From: Flavobacteriaceae bacterium
Lineage (GTDB): Bacteria; Bacteroidota; Bacteroidia; Flavobacteriales; Flavobacteriaceae
Length of the DNA stretch: 64,000 bases
Direction: 5' to 3'
NCBI GenBank assembly: GCA_018402135.1
Contig: JAGYJF010000002.1
Coordinates: forward strand, 1-64,000
Shown here: one piece after another, positions 17,724 to 28,000 of the stretch
Numbering within the stretch: position 1 is the stretch's first letter
How the letters are laid out: every line of letters begins with the position of its first letter
Notes under the pieces: model-generated
Told to the model about the DNA's origin: nothing
The model's database searches: none
What the model saw: only the letters and a program-made list of their open reading frames with translations
Program-made: the position numbers and the translations under genes

Positions 17724-19166
17724 TTAAACATTGGGAATGCGCAATACTTGCTGGTCTTTTTCATATTGATACAAAGCAACCAAAGAGGCGATGTAGGCTT
17801 CAGAATCTTGTTGTGCTTTTAGCATTTCAGGCGCGTAGTAATCTTTAACAAAATGCGTGTTGAAATCACCCGAAATAAATGCGTGGTGTTCGCATACAAA
17901 ACGACCAAAAGGCAAGGTTGTTTGCACACCTTCAACCTGATAATTGGCAATGGCGCTTAACATGAGCTGAATGGCTTCGGTACGATTCTTGCCGTAGGTA
18001 ATTAATTTTGATAACATTGGGTCGTAATAAATAGGAATATCCATACCTTCTTCAAAACCATTATCAACGCGAATACCTTCACCTTTAGGCAAGCGATAGG
18101 TACTTAAATTGCCGACGGATGGTAGAAAATTATTGAGTGGATCTTCAGCATAGACTCTCAATTCTAAGGCGTGACCTTTGATTTGCAAATCCTCTTGCTT
18201 GATGGGCAATACTTCGCCACGGGCGACTTGTATTTGTAAGGCTACCAAATCTACACCAGTGATTAATTCGGTTACTGGATGTTCTACCTGAAGACGCGTA
18301 TTCATTTCTAAAAAGTAGAAATTGAGGTCAGCATCCAAAAGAAACTCTACCGTTCCAGCACCAACATAATCGCAAGATTTAGCCACATTAATTGCCGCTT
18401 CGCCCATTTTAGTACGAATTTCTGGCGTTAACACCGATGATGGCGCTTCCTCAACTACCTTTTGATGGCGACGTTGAATACTGCATTCACGTTCGAAAAG
18501 GTGTATCACATTGCCATGGGTATCTGCCATGATTTGTATTTCAATGTGCCGTGGAGACGTAACATACTTTTCAATAAATACGGAGCCATCTCCAAATGCT
18601 GAAGTTGCTTCGCTTATGGCGCGTGTCATTTGCGATTCCAATTCATCGGCATGGCTTACAACGCGCATTCCTTTACCACCGCCACCTGCAGATGCCTTGA
18701 TAAGAATAGGGTAGCCTATGTTGTTGGCAATAGCCTTTGCTTTTTCAACATCGGTAATGGCTTTATCGATACCAGGAACCATGGGAATATTGTAATGACT
18801 TACCGCCTCTTTAGCAGCTAATTTACTTCCCATAACGCGGATGGCTTTGGAGCCTGGACCAATAAAAGTGATGCCATTATTTTCGACCATTTCTGCAAAC
18901 TCAGCATTTTCTGATAAAAAGCCATAACCAGGATGGATGCCATCTACGTTTAATTGTTTGGAAACTTCTATAATTTTATCGCCACGCAAATAAGATTGGT
19001 TCGATGGCGCTTCTCCGATACAGACCGCTTCGTCGGCAAATTTCACATGGGGTGAATTTCTGTCGACTGTTGAATACACGGCCACTGTTTTAATGCCCAT
19101 TTCTTTAGCAGTTCGCATCACTCTTATGGCTATTTCGCCTCGATTGGCAACTAATATTTTTTTCAT
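17724..19166 (-). CDS. accC: Biotin carboxylase subunit of acyl-CoA carboxylase
   Basis: A 480-residue ATP-grasp enzyme that carboxylates biotin on the carrier protein using bicarbonate and ATP. Motifs: N-terminal [15 protein letters not shown], glycine-rich ATP loop [33 protein letters not shown], the metal/catalytic region [16 protein letters not shown] and the C-terminal [13 protein letters not shown]. All catalytic blocks are intact. It sits between the carrier and carboxyltransferase genes, so it probably serves this complex; it may also serve acetyl-CoA carboxylase. ATG at 19166. Confidence 0.95.
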   Translation of the reverse strand: MKKILVANRGEIAIRVMRTAKEMGIKTVAVYSTVDRNSPHVKFADEAVCIGEAPSNQSYLRGDKIIEVSKQLNVDGIHPGYGFLSENAEFAEMVENNGITFIGPGSKAIRVMGSKLAAKEAVSHYNIPMVPGIDKAITDVEKAKAIANNIGYPILIKASAGGGGKGMRVVSHADELESQMTRAISEATSAFGDGSVFIEKYVTSPRHIEIQIMADTHGNVIHLFERECSIQRRHQKVVEEAPSSVLTPEIRTKMGEAAINVAKSCDYVGAGTVEFLLDADLNFYFLEMNTRLQVEHPVTELITGVDLVALQIQVARGEVLPIKQEDLQIKGHALELRVYAEDPLNNFLPSVGNLSTYRLPKGEGIRVDNGFEEGMDIPIYYDPMLSKLITYGKNRTEAIQLMLSAIANYQVEGVQTTLPFGRFVCEHHAFISGDFNTHFVKDYYAPEMLKAQQDSEAYIASLVALYQYEKDQQVLRIPNV

Positions 19167-19176
19167 CTTTTAGTTC

Positions 19177-19665
19177 TTATGATTCAAATTCAACTAACAA
19201 TTGACTTTTATTCACGGCATCACCTTTCGATACGTTGATGGTTTTAATAACACCTTCACGCGGTGAGGTAATGCTGTTTTCCATTTTCATGGCTTCTAAA
19301 ATGAGTAGTGTATCATTTTCCTTAACCATATCACCTTTTTTAACAGCAATATCTAAAATCAATCCTGGCATTGGTGCTTTTACACTATTCACATGCTTGG
19401 CAGAGGTAACACTTAAACCCATAGATTCAATAAGTTGGTCTAAATTGTTGTTTATTTGAACTTTGTATAAATTACCTTGCACTTTTAGAGTGTAGGTTTT
19501 TTGGTGGAAATCTTGTTCAATAATTTCAACAAGATAGGATTTATTGTTGTGAAGCAAATGAACTAGTTGTTCATTTACTGGCACCAAATCTAATTCAGCA
19601 ATTGCTTTGGCCGGGATTTGTTGTTTGCTTTGTTGGTTAATTTTTACAGTATAATTTGTATCCAT
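19177..19665 (-). CDS. Biotin carboxyl carrier protein of acyl-CoA carboxylase
   Basis: A 162-residue protein whose last 75 residues are a biotinyl domain: VKAPMPGLILDIAVKKGDMV, then LEAMKMENS with the biotinylated lysine, ending VNKSQLLVEFES. The first 85 residues are a beta-rich region linking carrier to partners. First gene of the carrier, biotin carboxylase, carboxyltransferase operon; 10 bp precede the next start. Confidence 0.93.
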   Translation of the reverse strand: MDTNYTVKINQQSKQQIPAKAIAELDLVPVNEQLVHLLHNNKSYLVEIIEQDFHQKTYTLKVQGNLYKVQINNNLDQLIESMGLSVTSAKHVNSVKAPMPGLILDIAVKKGDMVKENDTLLILEAMKMENSITSPREGVIKTINVSKGDAVNKSQLLVEFES

Positions 19666-19677
19666 AGTATGGGTGTT

Positions 19678-20346
19678 TTACAATAAACCTGTTCGCTGAT
19701 GGGATTTTAAAAAATCGTTCAATTTTAGGTTATTGAGTTGAATATATTTGGTATAAAGTTTAATAAATATTAAGGCTGTTATGTAGGCATCACCATTGGC
19801 GGTATGTCTGTCGTGCAGAGGTATTTTAAAGTAACGCGCAATTTCGTCTAATCCCAAATTTTTTACTTGTTGTTGCGAAGGTACAACCCTTTGAAATAGT
19901 TGTGCGGTATCAATAAATTTATTTTTAAGCTTGGGTAAATTCATGCGTTTTAGTGCTGAATTAATCATGGCAATATCGAAGGCAGCGTGATGCGCTACTA
20001 AAACGCTATTGCCTATAAAACTTAAAAATTCTTCAACGGCTTCTGATTCTGGTATTTTTATTTCGTTTCCTGATTTTCGCAAACCATGAATAGCAGCACT
20101 TTCTTTTTTAAAGCGTTCCTGTTGTAGGTATAGCTCTAAGCCTTGGGAAGTAAATACCGTTTTGTTTTTAACTCTGAATGCACCTATAGACAACACAATA
20201 TCTGTTTTTGGTTGCAGTCCTGTAGTTTCGGTATCAAACACAACAAACGAAGTTTCTTCAATAGAATTGGGTAGTGGGACCTTATTGGCAGCGTCATATT
20301 CTTGCCAAAAACCAGGATGATTTTTATGTTGAAACCACTTTAGCAT
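19678..20346 (-). CDS. DnaQ-like 3'-5' exonuclease
   Basis: A 222-residue DEDDh exonuclease: VVFDTETTGLQP (ExoI, Asp and Glu), VAHHAAFDIAMI (ExoII, Asp) and HDRHTANGDAYIT (ExoIII, His and Asp). Similar to the DNA polymerase III epsilon fold but without a polymerase-binding tail. It starts 1 bp after the stop of the cNMP/CBS/DUF294 gene and is probably co-translated with it. Linked DUF294 and exonuclease genes recur in bacteria, but the reason is unclear. Confidence 0.9.
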   Translation of the reverse strand: MLKWFQHKNHPGFWQEYDAANKVPLPNSIEETSFVVFDTETTGLQPKTDIVLSIGAFRVKNKTVFTSQGLELYLQQERFKKESAAIHGLRKSGNEIKIPESEAVEEFLSFIGNSVLVAHHAAFDIAMINSALKRMNLPKLKNKFIDTAQLFQRVVPSQQQVKNLGLDEIARYFKIPLHDRHTANGDAYITALIFIKLYTKYIQLNNLKLNDFLKSHQRTGLL

Positions 20347-20347
20347 G

Positions 20348-22231
20348 TTACATTAATTGCGCTAGTTTAAATCGAATTTGAATGACATTCTGAACTTCTT
20401 TTATTGGTTTGAAAGCCTGCTTAAGCTTGAGACGGTTAGATTTGCTCAAATGCTCTAATTTCACAAATCTACCACTATCCTTATATTTTAAACCTTCAAT
20501 AGTTCTAAACGCCAGCAAGGTTTTGAAAGCATCAATGCAAGATTGGTATAAAACTTCATTTTGAGGCTCCAATTTTGCAAGCGCTTCATAACGTTTGGTA
20601 GTACTTTTTGGGTCGTTCACACCTTTTTCAAGGATCAGTAAGCGCGCCGCATCTACCAATGGCATAATGGCACGTGCTTTAATATCGAATTGATCGTGGT
20701 GTGCGCCACTATCTTCTACAACGAACTGACGAAAAAAGCTGAGCGGTGGTGGATTTTGCAAAGCATTCAGACCAAGATAATTTAAAAACACCTCATAGCT
20801 TCCAACCGCTTGCTGAATGCTTTCTGAAAGCTTCGATTCTAAACTTGCATCACCATACACCCGTTTAAAATCAAAAAAAATGGTACACATCATTACCGAA
20901 TTTTCGGATGGTCGGGTGATCCATTTATTGAACTGTGCCTTCCAATCAGAAATAGACATGCACCACTGCGGATTTGAAGCCATCATGTTCGCTGGACACT
21001 CTTCAAAACCAACGATAGCGATTGCTTTATTGATGTCGGCAGCAAGATCTAAAAAATATGATTTTACTTGTGCCTGTTCTGTTTCATCAACATCTTCAAA
21101 AATTAGAGCATTGTCTTGGTCGGTAAACAAAAGTTGTTCTTCACGTCCTTGGCTTCCCAATGCCAACCAGGTAAAGGCTGTGGGCGGTTGCTGCGTTTTT
21201 GTTGTTATAACTTGTTCTATTATTTTTTGAGTGATGCAATTATTAACGCTGCTCACTACAGAGGCAATAAAATCAACTGGAAGTTCACTATCCAAGTAAG
21301 CTTGGATAAGTGGTTGGAGTTTGTGTCTAATTTGTGCCAAATCCTCAAAGGTTTTTGCGCGTTTGATTTGCTTTAATAAAACCGATGGATTATTGGTGTT
21401 CATAACCACAATGTCATGTGCCGTTACCATACCTAAAACTTGGGAATTGACAGTACCATCTTGGGTAATGCACAAATGCGAAATCCCTTTTTCTAGCATT
21501 GCCATCTGACTTTCTAAAGCAGAAATATCAGGAGGAAATGTATAAACCGGAGCACTCATGATTTGTGTAACGGTTTCATTAATATTGAAAAAACCAGTGG
21601 CGATTTTCGAACGAAGATCTTTATCGGTTATGATTCCCAGTGGCTGCTGGTGACTATCGGTAATTAAGATGGAACCAATTTTATGTACGGTCATTAATTT
21701 AGCCGCTTCAGCAATGGTATCTTCAGTTTTACAGGTTACAACAGGCGTGCTGTATTGGACTCTTTGAAGTGGTAAAATATCAATATTAGAAACCTCTGCT
21801 GTATCTTTTTCCTCATTTGTAATGGCCAAATTTGAAGCAAAAGCGGTTGCCAAATACTTATGAACCTCTAGGTTATTTTGAACCATATCGAGGAATTGAT
21901 CAGCAGGCAATGCATATACAATAGATTCTTCTATGGCAGCTGCTTTTAACTGATAGGCATCGTTACGTAAAATAGCTCTAATGCCGAACACATCACCTTC
22001 ATCGCAATGGTCAACCAAGTGATTATTTCGATAAAGGCCAACAGCGCCATCTTTCACCACATAGAAATACTTATGCAACGCATCGTTGGTGTTAAATACC
22101 AGTTCCTCTTTTTCCAAATATCGAACAACACAAGTACTCGAAATAGTGATCAAATCCGAATGCTTAATAAAATTGAAGGGCGGAAAGTCCTTGAGGAAAT
22201 CAAAAATACGTTGTGAAACGATGTTGCTCAT
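20348..22231 (-). CDS. cNMP-binding / CBS / DUF294 nucleotidyltransferase-like regulator
   Basis: A 627-residue multi-domain protein. Residues about 10-130 are a cyclic-nucleotide-binding fold (VVKDGAVGLYRN, DEGDVFGIRAIL). Residues about 160-290 are two CBS repeats (VHKIGSILITD, QPLGIITDKDLRSKI; EKGISHLCI, GMVTAHDIV). Residues about 320-460 are a nucleotidyltransferase-like domain with GSQGREEQLLFTDQDNAL. The rest is the helical DUF294 C-terminal domain. The family is regulatory in concept (ligand sensing linked to nucleotidyl transfer), but no substrate is known. Paired with the exonuclease just downstream. Confidence 0.92.
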   Translation of the reverse strand: MSNIVSQRIFDFLKDFPPFNFIKHSDLITISSTCVVRYLEKEELVFNTNDALHKYFYVVKDGAVGLYRNNHLVDHCDEGDVFGIRAILRNDAYQLKAAAIEESIVYALPADQFLDMVQNNLEVHKYLATAFASNLAITNEEKDTAEVSNIDILPLQRVQYSTPVVTCKTEDTIAEAAKLMTVHKIGSILITDSHQQPLGIITDKDLRSKIATGFFNINETVTQIMSAPVYTFPPDISALESQMAMLEKGISHLCITQDGTVNSQVLGMVTAHDIVVMNTNNPSVLLKQIKRAKTFEDLAQIRHKLQPLIQAYLDSELPVDFIASVVSSVNNCITQKIIEQVITTKTQQPPTAFTWLALGSQGREEQLLFTDQDNALIFEDVDETEQAQVKSYFLDLAADINKAIAIVGFEECPANMMASNPQWCMSISDWKAQFNKWITRPSENSVMMCTIFFDFKRVYGDASLESKLSESIQQAVGSYEVFLNYLGLNALQNPPPLSFFRQFVVEDSGAHHDQFDIKARAIMPLVDAARLLILEKGVNDPKSTTKRYEALAKLEPQNEVLYQSCIDAFKTLLAFRTIEGLKYKDSGRFVKLEHLSKSNRLKLKQAFKPIKEVQNVIQIRFKLAQLM

Positions 22232-22305
22232 CCTCCAAAATTAATGAAAATATGGAATTGATTACATGATTATTATCATTAAAAGATGAAAAGAAGATAC
22301 TAGGA

Positions 22306-22881
22306 TTATCCTTTAATACCAAGCTTTTGCTGCACCGCATCAAGCACGAATATATAATAATCTTTATTTGAAGTGACAAAATGAGAATTGGTTTCGCTTT
22401 TGGACAACAACTCTAAAAACGATTTTATAGTTACCAATTTAATAGCTTCTACTTCTTCGGGTTGTGGAATAAGTGTTGAAATATCTTGGGTCAACTTTGC
22501 CAAAAAAACGTGGTGAAATTCGTAATCTTTAATGGCGCCATCATTATACAAAGACATGTGTTTATGAATCCCAATTTTGGTGAGTTGGTTTGGTTTTAGG
22601 TTAAGGCCTAATTCTTCGTGAGTTTCCCTGATAGCTGCTGCTTCAATAGATTCGCCCGCATCAATATGTCCTGATGCGGATACATCCCAAAGTAATGGAA
22701 ATATCGATTTTTTATGGGAACGCTGCTGGAGTAATATCTCACCATGTTTGGTGTACAGCCATAAATGAATGGTATTGTGATACCACCCGTTTTGGTGCGC
22801 CTCGTCTTTTAGGGCAACTTTACCTGTTGGCGCACCATCGGCGGTAACAATATCGATATATTCAGCTTGCTTATTAGTCAA
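22306..22881 (-). CDS. NUDIX hydrolase (YfcD/IPP-isomerase-like)
   Basis: A 191-residue protein with a complete Nudix box, GHIDAGESIEAAAIRETHEELGL, at about 73-95. The overall layout (EYIDIVTADGAPTG, HNTIHLWLYTKHGEILLQQRS) resembles the YfcD and isopentenyl-diphosphate isomerase branch. Substrate unknown, probably a nucleoside diphosphate derivative. The start overlaps the M42 gene end by 8 bp. Confidence 0.9.
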   Translation of the reverse strand: MTNKQAEYIDIVTADGAPTGKVALKDEAHQNGWYHNTIHLWLYTKHGEILLQQRSHKKSIFPLLWDVSASGHIDAGESIEAAAIRETHEELGLNLKPNQLTKIGIHKHMSLYNDGAIKDYEFHHVFLAKLTQDISTLIPQPEEVEAIKLVTIKSFLELLSKSETNSHFVTSNKDYYIFVLDAVQQKLGIKG

Positions 22882-23962
22882 AATAACTAAAAGTCTCTCC
22901 GTTTTTTATGGTTAAAAGTGATTCGTAAATCAGTTTGATAACGTTTTCAACATCGTCTTGATGTACCATTTCTACAGTGGTATGCATGTAACGCAATGGT
23001 AAGGAAATTAATGCTGATGCTACACCGCCATTGCTATAGGCGAAAGCATCGGTATCGGTTCCTGTGGCTCTGGATAAGGCGGAGCGTTGAAACGGAATCT
23101 TATGTTTTTCGGCAGTATCAGTGATTAAATCTCTCAATTTTTGTTGCACTGCCGGCGCATAGGCAATTACTGGACCTTTGCCAATTTGGGCGTAGCCTTG
23201 AACCTTTTGATTGATCATCGGGGTAGTGGTATCATGGGTTACATCAGTAACAATGGCCACGTTGGGTTTGATGGTTTGGGTAATCATTTCGGCACCGCGC
23301 AATCCTATCTCTTCTTGCACCGAATTGGTGACGTACAAGCCAAAAGGCAATTTCTTTTTGTTTTCGTGGAGTAGTCTTGCCACTTCAGCAATCATAAAAC
23401 CACCCATTCTGTTGTCTAAGGCGCGACACACAAATTTATCTTTATTTAAAATATGGAATTCATCGGGATAGGTGATTACACAGCCTACGTGAATTCCCAT
23501 TTTTTCAACTTCTGCCTTGTCTTTCGCACCTACGTCAATGGTTATATTTTCAGGTTTTGGTGATTCTTCTTTAGATTTATCTCTCGTGTGAATCGCCGGC
23601 CATCCAAAAACACCTTTTACAATTCCTTTTTTAGTGTGAACATCCACAATTTTACTGGGTGCAATTTGATGGTCACTACCGCCATTGCGGACAACATAAA
23701 TTAAACCATCATCAGTGATGTAATTGACATACCATGAAATTTCATCGGCATGGCCTTCAATCACAACTTTATATTCGGCTTCGGGATTGATCACACCAAC
23801 AGCGCTGCCATAAGTATCAGTAATAAAAGTATCTACGTATGGTTTGAGGTATGCCATCCAAAGTTTTTGACCGTTCCATTCGTAGCCTGTAGGTGAAGGA
23901 TTGTTGAGGTAATTCTTTAAAAATTCGAGTGATTTTTTATTCAATATGCGCTCTTTAGCCAT
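22874..23962 (-). CDS. M42-family metallopeptidase
   Basis: A 362-residue cytosolic aminopeptidase of the M42 (glutamyl aminopeptidase/TET-like) family. Metal and catalytic motifs: GHADEISWYV, RALDNRMGG, QEEIGLRGAE, VTDVTHDTT and a late HTTVEMVHQDD, covering the two-metal site. No signal peptide. It overlaps the NUDIX start by 8 bp, so the two are likely in one transcript. ATG at 23962. Confidence 0.94.
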   Translation of the reverse strand: MAKERILNKKSLEFLKNYLNNPSPTGYEWNGQKLWMAYLKPYVDTFITDTYGSAVGVINPEAEYKVVIEGHADEISWYVNYITDDGLIYVVRNGGSDHQIAPSKIVDVHTKKGIVKGVFGWPAIHTRDKSKEESPKPENITIDVGAKDKAEVEKMGIHVGCVITYPDEFHILNKDKFVCRALDNRMGGFMIAEVARLLHENKKKLPFGLYVTNSVQEEIGLRGAEMITQTIKPNVAIVTDVTHDTTTPMINQKVQGYAQIGKGPVIAYAPAVQQKLRDLITDTAEKHKIPFQRSALSRATGTDTDAFAYSNGGVASALISLPLRYMHTTVEMVHQDDVENVIKLIYESLLTIKNGETFSYFD

Positions 23963-24096
23963 TTATAAGTATTTTAGTAAATTAATCAGAATTGTAAAAT
24001 TAATTTGATTTTTCCGAATCACACAACATTTTTAACAAAGCTTGTAACAAAATCAACTAATTTGTGTCCAATACACCAAACATTAAAATTCAACTT

Positions 24097-24987
24097 ATGA
24101 AACTAGTCATCAAGAATCTTACAAAAACATACAAGAATGGGGTTAAGGCCTTAGACGATTTAAATCTTGAAATAGGCGCCGGAATGTTCGGATTATTAGG
24201 ACCGAATGGTGCTGGAAAATCCTCTTTGATGCGAACTATCGCAACGCTGCAAAGCCCAGATTCAGGCAGTATCACCTTTGGAGATATTGATGTTTTGAAT
24301 GAAAAGATGGCGTTGCGTAAGTTATTGGGTTATTTACCACAGTCATTTGGTGTATATCCAAAACTTTCCGCTGAAGCCTTACTAGATTACTTTGCAACTT
24401 TAAAAGGTATTTCTTCTAAGAAAGAACGCGAAGCCATTGTAAAAGAAGTTTTAGAGATTACCAATTTATATGATGTGCGCAAAAAACATGTGGCTGGCTA
24501 TTCAGGTGGTATGAAACAGCGTTTTGGAATTGCTCAGTTATTGCTTAACAATCCAAAACTTATTATTGTAGATGAACCAACTGCGGGACTAGATCCAGCC
24601 GAGCGTCACCGCTTCTTAAATGTATTAAGGGAAGTGGGAACGAATTGTACCGTGATTTTTTCAACGCATATCGTTGACGATGTCAAGGAACTTTGCAATG
24701 AAATGGCCATACTTAACGGTGGTAAGATTTTACAACACACCACACCTGCTCAGGCCACACAAGAACTTGAAGGTAAAATTTGGACTAAAATTATTGAGCG
24801 CGACGAATTAGAACAACATGAAGCCATGTACAACATTTTGTCTTCTAATTACAACCAAGATAACACTTTAAATATTCGTGTGTTTAGTGATGAACAACCG
24901 GCAGCCGATTTTAAACTGGCCAATGCACAGTTGGATGATGTTTACTTTATTGCTTTAAAAGGCGATATGGAAACTGCTGCTGTTTAA
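24097..24987 (+). CDS. ABC transporter ATP-binding protein
   Basis: A 296-residue ATPase: Walker A GPNGAGKSS, Q-loop LPQSFGVYP, signature YSGGMKQRFG, Walker B LIIVDEPTAGLDP, H-loop FSTHIV. The frame reaches back to a GTG at 24064, but ATG at 24097 (MKLVIKNLTKTY) fits ATPases of this type. The permease-peptidase fusion follows after 22 bp; together they make an ABC export-type system. Confidence 0.95.
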   Translation: MKLVIKNLTKTYKNGVKALDDLNLEIGAGMFGLLGPNGAGKSSLMRTIATLQSPDSGSITFGDIDVLNEKMALRKLLGYLPQSFGVYPKLSAEALLDYFATLKGISSKKEREAIVKEVLEITNLYDVRKKHVAGYSGGMKQRFGIAQLLLNNPKLIIVDEPTAGLDPAERHRFLNVLREVGTNCTVIFSTHIVDDVKELCNEMAILNGGKILQHTTPAQATQELEGKIWTKIIERDELEQHEAMYNILSSNYNQDNTLNIRVFSDEQPAADFKLANAQLDDVYFIALKGDMETAAV

Positions 24988-25009
24988 TTAATTACAAAAT
25001 CAATAAATT

Positions 25010-28000
25010 ATGTTTTCAACCATATTTAAGCACGAATTAAGTTATTGGATTAAAAAGCCAGCAACCTATATCTATTGTGCCATATTTTTTATTTTAGCTT
25101 TGTTTTTGTCGTCGGCTTCTGCCGGAATTTTCGATAGTATTACAGTTACAACAGGTTCTTCAAATATTGTAAATTCACCTATTGCCATCAATGGATTGTT
25201 TAATTCACTTACTATTTTAATTTTCTTTTTGTTTCCATCTATTGTTGGGGTTGCTATTTATAGAGATTACAAAAGTGAGATGCATACCATTTTGTATTCC
25301 TATCCATTTACCAAAGCCAACTATTTATTTGCGAAATTTTTTAGTGCCATTTTGGTCGTTACGCTTATTGTAATCGCCATTGGTATCGGTATGTTTATTG
25401 GTTTTAGAATGCCTGGTACCAATTCCGAAATTGTTGGTCCGTTTAGCTTACAAGCCTATTTGCACAGTTATACGGTTTACATATTGCCAAACATTTTATT
25501 GTTTGGTGCCATTGTGTTTGCAGTAGTAACATTTACAAGAAATATTGCCGCTGGATTTATAACGGTAGTGCTAATTTTATTAATTCAAGGACTGCTTGAA
25601 AGTTTGTTAGGTACACCTGATAATCGCTATTTAGCTGCCTTGTTAGATCCGTTTGGCGCATCGGCGCAAAATTATTACACACGTTATTGGACTGTTGCCG
25701 AGCAAAATGAATTGCAACTACCCTTAAAAGAAGTTATAGTATACAACCGTTTGTTGTGGCTTGGCTTTGCAGCATTAGTTTTTGGCGCTGTTTTTAAAGT
25801 GTTTAGCTTTAGCCAGAACGCTCTAAGTTTTTCATTTAGAAAACAAAAAGGCGAACGTTCAATCAAATCCAACTTTGGTGGTATCACAAGAATAAAATTA
25901 CCAACAGTTAATTATGATTTTTCATTTTTAAACCATTTAAAAACCAGTTGGAAACTTTCTAAACTAGATTTGACTTATATTATTAAAAACTGGCCTTTCA
26001 TTAGTATTGTGTTGGTTGGATTGATATTAATCTTGATTGGATTATCGGAAGTAGGTAATATTTTTGGCACCAAAACCTTACCACTTACGTGGAAAATGCT
26101 TCAAGGTGGTGGCGTGTTTACTTTGGCAATCAATGTTTGTACATTTTTATACGCTGGATTATTGGTACAACGCGCCAAAATTGCCAATATGAATCATTTA
26201 CTAGACATCACACCAACGCCTAACTGGGTAGTGTGGTTGTCAAAACTCATGGCCTTGCTTAAAATGCAACTCATCATGCTGGTGGTGGTTATGGTTTCGG
26301 GAATATTGTTTCAAATATATAGTGGTTTTTATCAGTTTGAAATAGGTCAATATTTATATCAATTATTTGTATTAGATTTTATCTCCTATGCTATTTGGGC
26401 TTTAATGGCCTTATTTATTCAGGTGCTGATAGGAAATGCTTATTTGGGCTTGTTCATTTTGTTGGTGCTTTGGATTGGTATTCCTTTTTTAAGTGCAGCC
26501 GGAATTGAGCAGGATATTTACAAATACAACCAAGGTCCTGGTTATTCCTATTCAGATATGAATGGTTATGGTACTTCTTTTTGGCCTTATATGGTTTATA
26601 AATTATATTGGCTCGTAGCTGGATTATTACTTTTACTAGTCACCGCTCTGTTTTGGGTTAGAGGCTTACCGCATTCGTTTAAAGAACGCCTACACATTGC
26701 AAAACAACGTATGAAAGGTCTTTCGCTGGTTTCATTTATAGTGTTATTTGTTGCTTTTTTGGGGATTGGTTATGGATTGTACTATCAAAACAACGTAAAA
26801 AATACACGTACTTCTGCTAAAGAAAGTGAACTACAGGCTGTAGAAAGAGAAAAAACATACAAAAAATACCTAAATAAGGCACAGCCACGGGTTATTGCAG
26901 TGAATGCCAACGTACATATTTTTCCTGAGGATTTAAATTTTGAAGCTGATGCCAACTATTTGATGGTCAATAAAACCAATCAAAGCATTGATACCTTGTT
27001 TTTAAATACCAACGGTTATATAAATACCTATGAATTTAGCCTAGATAATGAAATGGTAGTTAACGATACCGTTCATAGAATTAACCTTTATAAATTAAAA
27101 CAACCTTTAATGCCGGGTGATACCATTTCGTTAGGGGTTACCGTAAAAAATAAATCAAATAATTGGTTGCGAAAACGCTCTCCTGTATTGTATAATGGAA
27201 CCTTTATTAATAATTTTCAAATATTTCCTTCTTTAGGGTATACCAGTGGTGGTCAATTGCGCGACGATAAAACCCGCGAAAAATACGATTTGCCGCCCAA
27301 TCCGTTAAAACCACATCCGTCAGATAGCACCGCACTTGGTGATACTTACATATCGAAAGATGCCGATTGGATAGATTTTGAAGCCACCGTAAGTACTTCA
27401 AAAGAACAAATTGCCATTGCACCTGGTTATTTGCAAAAGGAATGGGAAGAAGAGGGTCGTAGATATTTTCATTATAAAATGGATAGTAAAATACTGAACT
27501 TTTTCGCATTTATTTCAGCAGAATTTGAGGTTAAAAAAGATAAGTGGAATGATGTTAATCTTGAAATTTATTACCACAAAGATCACACCTTCAACTTAGA
27601 CCGAATGATGCTAGGCTTAAAAGATGCCTTGGCCTATGCTTCCGAAAATTATAGTCCGTACCAACACAAGCAAGCAAGAATAATTGAGTTTCCGCGTACT
27701 TCAGGAAGTTTTGCACAGGCATTTCCTAATACCATTCCCTTTTCTGAAGCTATTGGATTTATTGCCGATGTAGACGATTCAGAAGAAGGTGGTGTTGATT
27801 ACCCTTATGCTATAACGGCGCACGAAATTGCGCACCAATGGTGGGCGCATCAGGTGATTGGTGCTGATGTTTTAGGCGCTACCATGCTGTCTGAAAGTTT
27901 ATCAGAATACACATCATTAAAAGTATTAGAACATAAATACGGTAAAACTAAAATGCGCAAGTTTTTAAAGGATGCTTTGGATAATTATTTGCTTTCCAGA

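Noticed and set aside
18511-18821. Plus-strand open frames inside the biotin carboxylase gene
   Set aside because: Overlap a complete accC on the minus strand; no independent signals.
24058-24064. TAATTTG as a promoter box for the ABC operon
   Set aside because: One base short of TAnnTTTG and the nearest TTG is only 13 bases away, so it does not fit the consensus.
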